Of a stretch of DNA of 64,000 nt, positions 18,501-26,152 are shown piece after piece. Origin of the DNA: an uncultured Selenomonas sp. (lineage in GTDB: Bacteria > Bacillota > Negativicutes > Selenomonadales > Selenomonadaceae); contig CAJPOT010000006.1 in NCBI GenBank assembly GCA_905372355.1, positions 92,972 to 156,971 on the forward strand. The letters are read 5' to 3'. A program made the position numbers and the translations under genes. Position 1 is the first letter of the stretch. Each line of letters starts with the position of its first letter. Below the pieces are notes generated by a model. The model searched no databases and had not been told where the DNA came from. It saw nothing but the letters and a program-made list of their open reading frames with translations.

Positions 18501-18930
18501 GGAATACATGCGCATCATTCGCGCGGGATGGAACAAGAAGGAGACGATCCACCTCGGGCAGAGAGGGGGCGGCTGTGGCTATCTCAAGGAGGAAATTGCC
18601 GACAAGGCGAATATTGCCTGGTTCAAGCGCAAGTATCCCGAGGAGCGATGGCGGAAAATTGTCCGGCATGGATATAAAGCGGCCTATGAGAAAGCGTTGC
18701 ATCAGTTCAAGTGCAGATCCAACCTGCGAGGGGTGCGCGAAGAAATGGAGCGCGCGTTGTCCGCCAGGGCGGCGGAACGCGCCTTTTACGGTGCGGATGA
18801 TGCGGCGATGGAGGCCTTGAAAAAGGAGCAGGAGATCTTGTGGGAGGCCATGAGCAAACCGCGGATTATCCTTGAGTCTGCGGCTTTTGTTTGGATGGTG
18901 AAGAAAGGCGATGGAGAAGGCGAAGCTTAA
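15547..18930 (+). CDS. RapA/SNF2-family helicase, DpdE-like
   Basis: About 1127 residues. An N-terminal beta-rich region is followed by a SNF2 ATPase: Walker A ADEVGMGKT near residue 200, the DEVH box near 279, LLSATPVQQRE, and the C-terminal helicase motif EQRIGRLDRLER near 675, which is characteristic of RapA/HepA proteins. The start is uncertain: ATG 15547 (AGGGA 8 bases upstream) or ATG 15562; either overlaps the AddB-like gene by 35-50 bases. Its place as first of an SNF2-RecQ-DpdG-DpdH series matches DpdE in the 7-deazaguanine restriction clusters. It probably scans or remodels unmodified DNA. Confidence 0.75.
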   Translation: MLQEKMYVRCPADPESETDPRVFVCGQITKVDDFKHTVTVKIHDPFGWSLFFENVSKGLIECPLDSVEHCGLFIGSEVVYKRKVCTILSGQKLDDGFYAYYVQTAATKEVLRVSEKDIVVPFTHGKVSPVSQLLHYEFQNPCWFFGHAVVSRSMNVLDNSICGFKELAGAKIYLLPHQVNTIMRCLQERPCRYMLADEVGMGKTIEALSILKIYMKDSAKKNVLLLVPDPLKEQWKTEMLLKFNIGVGLGKDDNRVVLQSFSELKEADADAAWDFVVVDEVHRCLADKRLARLLHGISRAAENILLLSATPVQQREEEYLDLLRLLLPSKYDACDLEHFRALVGKQGKIIQKTALLLDDLGDYEDEIRAAEDDGEDPHALEDCEELFEEIFADLEAICDELGDDKLSLLLKKVDFSAEDLGIYAMKVVISYICGNYQVESNVIRSRRKILEESDDGTRLLPTRELQEVSYALDKDRNTYEAICYGLITEWMTEQAADLDVEGVLRPLLSAFFSSSWAFRAELERLETRGIEPDGRLMEHAAQWVKEEEHILANLPAILDDPHTYEEDYCTRMVSVMNLLYDELYDQKIVLFTDEPATFAAYQKALSSVFPAEEISFFGKDMPAEEIELHAYRFQNEAACRMMLCDFTGGEGRNFQCADYLLHIDLPWDVSRIEQRIGRLDRLERDPARSVVTSVVVHTEESFEAALFDFWSKGLKVFTQSLSGMEIIMKDINEEIVSAVRKDFAYGLFSAVPKIIASAERMREAVRKEQNYDAAGFLFRPMYKELRRLIDYYAQNENELFAVTMTKWASLAGFHGFGGEDGVFTYRAESFSPKSAMNSQLIPPRWNEYLSSEQNRFLQSVQVTYEKSREIRSEERAIRGTFSRKQAIENDYLHFFAPGDEIFDCIVKNAVHSCKGRASAFAVHADLHWTGLVFTWSMAPNEAHLLAHGLSPYALGAYRNYLMSKQVVVSVDLENPDDLAEGDVVREYMRIIRAGWNKKETIHLGQRGGGCGYLKEEIADKANIAWFKRKYPEERWRKIVRHGYKAAYEKALHQFKCRSNLRGVREEMERALSARAAERAFYGADDAAMEALKKEQEILWEAMSKPRIILESAAFVWMVKKGDGEGEA

Positions 18931-21376
18931 TGAAGCTGTTGAGCGGTATTTGAACGGGGCAGGCGATCCGCCGATCTTGGATTTTGCCGATGCGGCGGAT
19001 GCGCACGAACGTTTTCTGCTCCATGCGGCGAAGCGTCTTTTGAAGAGCTTTGCGCCTGACCGACGGCAGGACGGCATGGAGGATTTTCTGCTGTCTTTGC
19101 GAAGCTACCTCCTCACGCTGCAGGGGGGCATCCGCGTGGATGACGTTCCGATTCCCGAGGACAATGCCTATGGGCTTGTGCGGGACGCTTCGGACGGCAA
19201 GTGGCATGCCGTCGCGCAGTTTCCCGACTATGTCAATCGCATGTTCGCGGAAACCGTGTTTTTGGCACAGCCGGCATCGCACAGGACGTCCTCCGGCGGC
19301 TTTTCCCTTCATACGGATCCGTTGATTCGCAGGCTCACGGGCTTTCGCCGCTTCAAATCCGTGGCGCAGAAGCTTGCCGTATATGGGGCGCTCCATCTGC
19401 CAGACGGCTATGCGGCGCTCATATCCCTGCCGACGGGCGGCGGCAAGAGCCTCATCACGCAGACGCTGGCGTATCAAAGGGAGGGCTTGACTATCGTCGT
19501 TGTGCCGACGGTGTCTTTGGCGATCGACCAAGTGCGCACGGCGAAAAAGATTGTACAGTCTGCCCATGTCGATGAAGAGATCTTCTTTTACAGCAGCGGC
19601 GTCGCCATCGCGCCGATCTTACAGGCGATCGAGAAGAAGACGGCGAAGATGCTCTTCATATCTCCCGAAGCGCTGCTCAAGAATGAGGGTTTCGCCGAGG
19701 CGATCAAGAAGGCGAATGCCACGCGCTACTTAAGAAACCTTGTGATCGATGAGGCGCATATCGTCGTCGACTGGGGCGCGTCCTTCCGCGTCGATTATCA
19801 GTGTCTGGAATCGTGGCGCAGGATGCTTCTGGAGAGCAATCCCGGCATTCGGACGGTTCTTCTGTCGGCGACGTTTGATGAGCCTTGCTGCACCGTTCTC
19901 AAAGACTTTTTTTCTGAAGGCGGCGAGAAATGGCTGGAAATACGCTGTGATGCTTTGCGGCATGAGCCGCGCTATATGCTCATCAAGGCGAAATCGTTTG
20001 CCGACAAGCAGCGAAAGATGCTCGAGCTCGTGCAAAAAATGCCGCACCCCATGATCGTCTATACGGCAAGACCTGTTGAGGCGGAAGACGTCGCTGACTT
20101 TCTCCGCGCGCATGGGATCCGCAATGTCGAGACCTTCACGGGCGAGACGACGGGCGCTGTGCGAAAGGAACGGATCGATGCCTGGGCGGACGATCAGTTT
20201 TCTGTCATGGCGGCGACATCCGCCTTCGGCGTCGGCGTTGACAAGGGCGATGTGCGGACGGTGCTTCATCTGTACGTTCCGCCCAATGCCAATGCCTATT
20301 ACCAAGAGCTTGGGCGCGGCGGACGCGACGGCTTGCCGTGCCTGAGCATCATGCTGTGCACGGATGATGATGTACAGGCGGCCTTCCAGCGCATTTCCAA
20401 GCGGGTCATGACGACGGAGAAGATTGTCGGTCGCTGGAACAGCATGTATAAAAATCCTCATTCGAGGCGCATGAACAATCTCGTCTATCTCGACACGTCG
20501 ATTTCTCCGCGCTATGCCGACCGTGATGTTTTCGATGATGCTCCGACCTCCGACGCTGATCGGAATTGGAATATCTACGTGCTCTTATTTCTGCGCCGAT
20601 GCGGACTGATTAAAATCCGTGAGGTGATTCCCGATTCGTCGAAGTATGTATTTGTCGTTGAGATCACGGATGACGCGCTCCGTGCGGAGGAGGAAGAGCA
20701 GACGGAGCGGATCGGCGGCTATCGTGAACAGGAGTGGGCGTATTACGTCAAGGCTTTCGGCTCGATGCGAACGGCGATAAAAAATTGCGGGCGCGACTGT
20801 TGGTCAGAGATGTTTTACGAGACATACGACAGAGTTTCGGAGTTCTGTGCCGGCTGTGATGCACATGACGAGGTATGCGACGCTGATTTTTTGGACTACC
20901 CGCTCAAAGTTCCCGTGCAGCTGCCGACGAAACCATTTGCTGCGGACCAGCTCGCCTTGTTTGCCGGAGCGAAGAGCATCATCACGATTCCGAGGCCAGA
21001 GGAGCGGGCGGCTCTCATGGAAGCTCTTTGCCGCTATCGGCTTGCAGCCTATATTTCCTGCGATGACGCCCTGTCGGAGACCGTCTTGGAGAAAATCAAC
21101 GCGCCGACGCACTTCATGATTCTTTACAAGAAGGATTTGCAGGAGTTGATCAAGAAGAAAGCATACTACTACATTTCCGGCATCATTGCCGTCGAGTACG
21201 GCGGCTCCGCGAAGGATGTATGGAACTTGCTGCAATACGTCGCCCAATATCTGAGCGAGCGTCAGGAAATCAGACTCGTCCATATTTTGCAGGAGAATAC
21301 GTATTTTGAAGGACAGGACAAGTCTTTTGCCGATCTTGTGGACGGCGCTGTACTGCCTGTGAGCGCCATTCTTTAG
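18911..21376 (+). CDS. RecQ-like superfamily 2 helicase, DpdF-like
   Basis: 821 residues. The helicase core has Walker A LPTGGGKSL near residue 175, DEAHIVVDWG near 280, LSATFDEPC, and the RecQ-type motif VI GRGGRDGLP. The first ~150 residues are extra compared with RecQ, and the C-terminal third has a cysteine cluster (CAGCDAHDEVC) and no recognisable HRDC domain. It overlaps the SNF2 gene by 20 bases. In Dpd restriction clusters a RecQ-like protein (DpdF) follows the SNF2 protein in the same way. It is probably a strand-separating motor of the effector complex. Confidence 0.75.
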   Translation: MEKAKLNEAVERYLNGAGDPPILDFADAADAHERFLLHAAKRLLKSFAPDRRQDGMEDFLLSLRSYLLTLQGGIRVDDVPIPEDNAYGLVRDASDGKWHAVAQFPDYVNRMFAETVFLAQPASHRTSSGGFSLHTDPLIRRLTGFRRFKSVAQKLAVYGALHLPDGYAALISLPTGGGKSLITQTLAYQREGLTIVVVPTVSLAIDQVRTAKKIVQSAHVDEEIFFYSSGVAIAPILQAIEKKTAKMLFISPEALLKNEGFAEAIKKANATRYLRNLVIDEAHIVVDWGASFRVDYQCLESWRRMLLESNPGIRTVLLSATFDEPCCTVLKDFFSEGGEKWLEIRCDALRHEPRYMLIKAKSFADKQRKMLELVQKMPHPMIVYTARPVEAEDVADFLRAHGIRNVETFTGETTGAVRKERIDAWADDQFSVMAATSAFGVGVDKGDVRTVLHLYVPPNANAYYQELGRGGRDGLPCLSIMLCTDDDVQAAFQRISKRVMTTEKIVGRWNSMYKNPHSRRMNNLVYLDTSISPRYADRDVFDDAPTSDADRNWNIYVLLFLRRCGLIKIREVIPDSSKYVFVVEITDDALRAEEEEQTERIGGYREQEWAYYVKAFGSMRTAIKNCGRDCWSEMFYETYDRVSEFCAGCDAHDEVCDADFLDYPLKVPVQLPTKPFAADQLALFAGAKSIITIPRPEERAALMEALCRYRLAAYISCDDALSETVLEKINAPTHFMILYKKDLQELIKKKAYYYISGIIAVEYGGSAKDVWNLLQYVAQYLSERQEIRLVHILQENTYFEGQDKSFADLVDGAVLPVSAIL

Positions 21377-21384
21377 GAGGTCAC

Positions 21385-22164
21385 ATGTTTCGAGAAAAGA
21401 TGAAGACGCCCGCCATCCCCGAGCGCGTGTACACGCTGTGCAAGATCGTCGAGAAAAAGCCGCTGACAGTGCAAGAGCTGAAAAATAAGATGGAGCCTGA
21501 TTACCTGCAGCAGTCGACATCGTATTTTGCCGATTACCGAGAGGCGGCGGAGGAGTTGGGACTGATCAGCGTCACGGATCAGAATGTCGAGCTTGCCGCA
21601 TCCCCTTCGGCCGTGCGCTCGATGGCGGACATGCGGCGATATGTCAACGGCAGGCTGGAAGAGTTTGCTGACGGGCAGTTCTATCGGGTCACGAAGGCCT
21701 ACTATGCGCGAGGGGCAAACGTGCTGCACGGGGAGCAGAATGTCGCCAATCTTGCGCCTTCGCTCGAAGAAGAGATCGGCCGTCCGCTCGATGCCAAAGC
21801 GATGCGTGCATGGCGCTTTTGGATCGTATACCTCGGCTTTGGGTATTTGCATGGGATGTTCCTCGTGCCCAATGCCGATGTTTTTCTGCACGATCTCATG
21901 GACGGCACGGATTTTGAAAAGCATCATACGTATTCATTTGGCGAATTTATCGAAAAGATTCTGCCGCGCGCCGGAATCGTCATCGACGCCGATCCGTCGA
22001 ACCGACAGCTCAGCTACGGCGTTTCCAACGGGCTGCGCACGCTGCACGATGCCGGCGGCATTCGCATGGAGCACATTCTCGATCAGCAGGACATCTGGAG
22101 CTTGTACCCGCTGAAGGCGCATGACGTTGAGACTACGGTCACGAACGTCACGATTCTCGAATAG
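21385..22164 (+). CDS. DpdG-like protein
   Basis: 259 residues with AGGAGG 5 bases before the ATG and an 8-base gap from the RecQ-like gene. No enzymatic motif is visible. The N-terminal ~70 residues look like a winged-helix domain (VYTLCKIVEKKPLTVQELKN), and a conserved-looking stretch (RAWRFWIVYLGFGYLHG) lies near 145. The call rests on position: a protein of this size between the RecQ-like helicase and the DpdH-like ATPase corresponds to DpdG. Its function in known systems is undefined. Confidence 0.5.
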   Translation: MFREKMKTPAIPERVYTLCKIVEKKPLTVQELKNKMEPDYLQQSTSYFADYREAAEELGLISVTDQNVELAASPSAVRSMADMRRYVNGRLEEFADGQFYRVTKAYYARGANVLHGEQNVANLAPSLEEEIGRPLDAKAMRAWRFWIVYLGFGYLHGMFLVPNADVFLHDLMDGTDFEKHHTYSFGEFIEKILPRAGIVIDADPSNRQLSYGVSNGLRTLHDAGGIRMEHILDQQDIWSLYPLKAHDVETTVTNVTILE

Positions 22165-22175
22165 GAGGGCAGGAC

Positions 22176-25100
22176 GTGGATGTAACGATTGCGAGAGAGC
22201 GGCTTGCCTCTGTCGTGAAGCCGGACTCGATCACGTATTCCCAAGGTGATTTTTTGGCGACCCATGTTGCCGTCAAACGCCTTCGTCTGATGAATAAGTT
22301 CGATATCACACCGTCTGACGGCAAGGAGTACTCTGAAGAGGAAATATACAAGGCGCTTATTCTCAACGAGGAGAACAAGCATCAATTTATCGCTGTATAC
22401 GGGCAGAGCGGCACGGGGAAATCGCATCTGATTCGTTGGTTTGAAGCCAAGTATCGGCACAACAAGCCCGCGCAGGAGGTCGTGCTCTTCATTCGCAGGA
22501 GCGACAACACGCTGAAGGGTACGATCCGGCAGCTCCTGGATATGCCCGAGGTGCAGGAGATTGCCAACAAGGACGCCTATGACCGCTTGCTGAAAGCGGC
22601 GGCCTATGAGGATGAGAACAAGCTCAAGGGGCGGCTGTACCATGAAGTTCTGAACGAGGTGGAACACGACGAGGAAGATCGCTCGATTCATCTGAAAAAT
22701 ATCGAGAGGAAGCGTCTGATCGCCTTTTTGAACAACGAGGTGGTGCGCGTGCGCCTGGAAGCGGCGGACGGCCCGATCGAGCGCATTTATTCGAAGATCG
22801 CCGAAAATTCCCTCGTGGACAGGGATACGATCGCGCAGTTTACCGCGGAGGATTTCTTCATTTCGGCAGAACTCAGTGATCAGATCGAGCGCGCCGGCGT
22901 CGATCCCAAGGCGATGAAGATGGTGCGCGCCTTGATGGCGGATGAGGATGGCAGGGAAGAGGCGGAAAAGGTTGCCGCCTATCTGAACCAGTTTGTCAAC
23001 GACGTCGTTCAGCGCTGCGCCGGCATTGCCGCCGGCGATTTTCGCGATATTTTCCGCGACATACGCAGGGAATTGTTTCGGCTCGGCAAGAGTCTGACGC
23101 TCTTCATCGAAGACGTCACATCCTTTACGGGCGTCGACGATGCGCTGCTCGACGCCCTGATCGTTGAGCATACGGGCATGAACGAGGGGGAGAAGCTCTG
23201 CCGCATCTCGTCGATCATCGGCACGACGGGCAACTACCTGCAGCACAACTTCCGCGACAATCATAAGGATCGCATCACGCAGTACGTCTACATTCCGAGC
23301 GACGCTTTCGATGAAGCGGGGCTGTTTGAATTCGTCGGACGCTACCTCAACGCGATGTCCGTGCCCGAATCTCGGATCGCCAACTGGCTGGAAAATGCAG
23401 CCGAGCCTGCGGACTATCCCGTGCATACGGTGAAAGAGGGAAAGAATTGGGAGTTTGTGTCGATCGAGTTTGACAAGAAGCTGTGCCTCTATCCGTTTAC
23501 GAAAAACAGCATTCGTTATCTCTATCAGCACGCCTTGAAGCAGAATCAGCAGACGCCGCGCTACATCATCCGCGATGTGATCGAGCCTGTGGTCAATGAT
23601 ATTTTAAGCCATAAGGAAAAATTTCCCAGCATCCAATGGCCGCTTGTGCGGACGAATACGACGCTGAGCTACCGCATCGAGTCGCAGATTCGAGACGAGC
23701 AGGAGGCGGCGCGAGTCCTGCGCTTTTTGAGCATTTGGGGAGACGGCACGCCTGATCAATTCACGAAAGACGGCGTCGTCTATCAGGCGGGCGTCCGAAG
23801 CGACATCCTCGAAGAGCTTGCCATGCCGCCCCTGCGTCTGTCCGAAGTCGAGGCGCCCAAGACTGCAGCGGCCGCCGCTCCTGCCGCTGCCGCCGCTCAC
23901 GCATCGGCCGCAGGGAAAAGCCCGGCGGCGAGCCTGGCAGAAACGCCCGTTGAGCCGCCCGTCGTTTCTGTAGGAAGGGTGGAAAAGGTCGAAAGGGCTG
24001 TCGCGGTTTTGAGCAAATGGGTCGAAGGACAGGCGATTGACGTTTCCTCAACAGGCGGCACGAGCGGCGCTCTGCGCGCTGCTCGCGACGACATCGCCAA
24101 ATATTTGCTGTCGGCAATTCCGTGGCAGGCGGAGGGGATTTCCCTCGATCAGATGGGGAAGATCCAGGATTCCAGTGCGCCCCTCGTGGATTTTGAGAAT
24201 CAAACGAGGGAGCGCACGCAGGGGCTTTATACGATGCCTGCCAGTCGCGAGTCCATGCACATCATCGCGGCCTTTTTGCGTTGGCGTGAATATGGCGGGC
24301 AGAGCTGGGCTTATCCTGAGTCAGATTTAGACGCGTACTTCATCACTTCGTGGACTTCGCGCATAAAAAGCGCTCTGCTCAAAGCCGTGCGCGAAAACGC
24401 GGATGCAGGCGTCGGCTATATCGAAGCCGCCATCTCCGCTGAAATCTACCGGCAGATTCTCTGCGGCGAGTTTCGCGAGAAGAGCTTGAAGAATTTGACG
24501 GCACGCCACTTGCTGGAAGAGAAGCCCGCCAAAACGGAGACGAAAAACCATGTGCAGGAATGGGGTGCGCTCTCTGCGCTGATTTCGCAAAGGGGAGCCG
24601 ACGAGGTTAATAGGAAAACGGTTCGACAGTATTTTAACATCGCGCAGGGCGACGGCGGTTCCGTGATCGTTCTGGATGAGCCGAATCTGACGCGCACGCT
24701 GCGCAAAGTCAAGTCGAACCGGCTCTCTGTGCCGGAGACGGCCTTCGAGATGCAAGATCCCGTCAAGCGCAGGCGCGATGTGTTCGACCATTTGAAAAAG
24801 ATCGTTGAGCGCGTCGGGAAGGTCGCCGATGCCGAGCAGGAGAAGGCACGGGGCATGATGGAAAAGATTCGCGCCTTTTGGGGGGCGGATGAGCTCGATG
24901 ACGGCGAGGCGATGGAAGAGGACGATCTTCTGATGCTGGCGGAACGCGTCAAAGCCTTCTACGACGAGGCCAATCGCACACAGTTTTCCGTGGCGTTCTT
25001 TTCGACCGATCTGGTGAAGAAAGGGGCAAAGCAGATCGCCAAGGCGCTGAGTGATGTCGGCGGTGCGTTGGAAGAGAAAGATCCGTTGGCGGTGCTCCTG

Positions 25101-25316
25101 GCGTTTTCGGGCGATCCTCTGACGGACTTGAAGCCTTTGCTCGACCTCTTCGAGCGATTGGAAGCCGACTTCAAAAAAATCGACGCCGAGATGGCAAAGC
25201 GGCGGGCGGTGTTGGGCGAAGAAGATTCTGAGGAGCATTCGGCCGCTCGCTATGAGAAGGAACTGCAGAAGCTTGAGGAGAGCCGTTCCTGCTTCACGAA
25301 GGAGGCGCAGGCATGA
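22176..25316 (+). CDS. DpdH-like P-loop ATPase
   Basis: 1046 residues from GTG 22176 with AGGAGGG upstream. Walker A GQSGTGKSHLIRWF is at residues 76-89 and a Walker-B-like LTLFIEDV near 310. An unusual alanine/proline-rich linker of about 40 residues (around 556-595) separates the ATPase from a C-terminal half rich in charged helices. This matches the general build of DpdH, the ATPase of Dpd-type DNA-modification restriction clusters. It probably acts as the organising ATPase of the effector arm. Its stop codon overlaps the next ATG by 4 bases (ATGA). Confidence 0.6.
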   Translation: MDVTIARERLASVVKPDSITYSQGDFLATHVAVKRLRLMNKFDITPSDGKEYSEEEIYKALILNEENKHQFIAVYGQSGTGKSHLIRWFEAKYRHNKPAQEVVLFIRRSDNTLKGTIRQLLDMPEVQEIANKDAYDRLLKAAAYEDENKLKGRLYHEVLNEVEHDEEDRSIHLKNIERKRLIAFLNNEVVRVRLEAADGPIERIYSKIAENSLVDRDTIAQFTAEDFFISAELSDQIERAGVDPKAMKMVRALMADEDGREEAEKVAAYLNQFVNDVVQRCAGIAAGDFRDIFRDIRRELFRLGKSLTLFIEDVTSFTGVDDALLDALIVEHTGMNEGEKLCRISSIIGTTGNYLQHNFRDNHKDRITQYVYIPSDAFDEAGLFEFVGRYLNAMSVPESRIANWLENAAEPADYPVHTVKEGKNWEFVSIEFDKKLCLYPFTKNSIRYLYQHALKQNQQTPRYIIRDVIEPVVNDILSHKEKFPSIQWPLVRTNTTLSYRIESQIRDEQEAARVLRFLSIWGDGTPDQFTKDGVVYQAGVRSDILEELAMPPLRLSEVEAPKTAAAAAPAAAAAHASAAGKSPAASLAETPVEPPVVSVGRVEKVERAVAVLSKWVEGQAIDVSSTGGTSGALRAARDDIAKYLLSAIPWQAEGISLDQMGKIQDSSAPLVDFENQTRERTQGLYTMPASRESMHIIAAFLRWREYGGQSWAYPESDLDAYFITSWTSRIKSALLKAVRENADAGVGYIEAAISAEIYRQILCGEFREKSLKNLTARHLLEEKPAKTETKNHVQEWGALSALISQRGADEVNRKTVRQYFNIAQGDGGSVIVLDEPNLTRTLRKVKSNRLSVPETAFEMQDPVKRRRDVFDHLKKIVERVGKVADAEQEKARGMMEKIRAFWGADELDDGEAMEEDDLLMLAERVKAFYDEANRTQFSVAFFSTDLVKKGAKQIAKALSDVGGALEEKDPLAVLLAFSGDPLTDLKPLLDLFERLEADFKKIDAEMAKRRAVLGEEDSEEHSAARYEKELQKLEESRSCFTKEAQA

Positions 25317-25969
25317 TCTTCGATGTGCTCGATCAAAAAATGAAAGATATGAAAGCTCTGCGCCAGAGGGAAGAGCGACGGGCGAACCAAAAGCAGCAGG
25401 CGGCTCTCGATCAGAAGTACCGTGCCGTGGTCGAGGAGGCGGAAAGATTTTCTGACTCCTTGGCGTGTGTTCGCGATACGCTGGAATTTCCCGTTTCGGA
25501 GGAGCTTCGGACAGACTGCCTGACGCTGCTCGATGAGCTTGAGGCTGCCGTGAGCACCGGGTACGCTGTGCAGGAAAGCGTGGAAAAAGCGAAACGCCGC
25601 TATGATGTGCTTCACGGGCAGATGAAAAAGACGTGGACGACGTATTTCCGCAGTTATACGGCGGGTACATGGAACACGCTGCGCGTCATTCGAGGAATCG
25701 ACGAAGAAAAGACAGATCGCTGTATGGAAGAGATTCAGACAGCGAAAGACTGGTCTGCAGAGACGAAGGTATTCATAGGTTTGAAAGCGGCAATGAAACG
25801 TGCCGCTGATTTGATCCAGAGCTTGGAGATGGAAGAGGAGACGGTGGAGTTTCTGACGAAGATGACCTCGGGCAAAGCTACGGCGGCCGATCTCAGCGAG
25901 GGAGTCGTGGCCTGGCTTCGCAAGGAAGGACTGGAAAAGAAGATTCGACTGTCGTTTCTTGCCCACTGA
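25313..25969 (+). CDS. Small helical protein of the helicase block, unknown function
   Basis: 218 residues, almost entirely helical and charged; the N-terminal ~60 residues are strongly coiled-coil-like (KMKDMKALRQREERRANQ). No catalytic motif is seen. It is coupled by an ATGA overlap to the DpdH-like ATPase and closes the upstream operon. It is not recognisable by family; the position would correspond to DpdI or to a system-specific adaptor. A partner-protein role is the simplest reading. Confidence 0.5.
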   Translation: MIFDVLDQKMKDMKALRQREERRANQKQQAALDQKYRAVVEEAERFSDSLACVRDTLEFPVSEELRTDCLTLLDELEAAVSTGYAVQESVEKAKRRYDVLHGQMKKTWTTYFRSYTAGTWNTLRVIRGIDEEKTDRCMEEIQTAKDWSAETKVFIGLKAAMKRAADLIQSLEMEEETVEFLTKMTSGKATAADLSEGVVAWLRKEGLEKKIRLSFLAH

Positions 25970-25997
25970 TGCGCGGCGCTCATTTGCACTTCGCTGA

Positions 25998-26026
25998 TTG
26001 ACTTTTGCATGGAGAGCTCATATACT
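25998..26026 (+). promoter_or_regulatory. Promoter of the dndCDEA operon
   Basis: TTGACT (25998-26003), a 17-base spacer and TATACT (26021-26026). The predicted transcript begins near 26033, giving a leader of about 120 bases before dndC, most of which is a copy of the dispersed hairpin element. Confidence 0.6.
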
Positions 26027-26046
26027 CAAAAGATATTGGTTCGTAG

Positions 26047-26130
26047 GTAAACTACACGCACAAACGTCCACTTCGTGGACAAAAGTGCGCCGCCCTTACA
26101 GAAGCCTAGCCAATCGGTCTTCATAGTACA
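26047..26130 (+). repeat. Dispersed hairpin element, copy A (dndC leader)
   Basis: Contains the hairpin GTCCACttcGTGGAC (26066-26080) within a longer GCAC...GTGC stem, followed by CCCTTACAGAAGCCTAGCC and CAATCGGTCT. Compared with copy B it lacks 27 internal bases just before TTCATAGTA. It lies between the dndC promoter and start codon. Confidence 0.75.
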
Positions 26131-26152
26131 ACAGGAGCACGATACGACGATT

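Noticed and set aside
26075..26152. Longer dndC start at GTG 26075
   Set aside because: The extra 26 residues are translation of the dispersed repeat and do not belong to DndC; the DndC family begins near ATG 26153.
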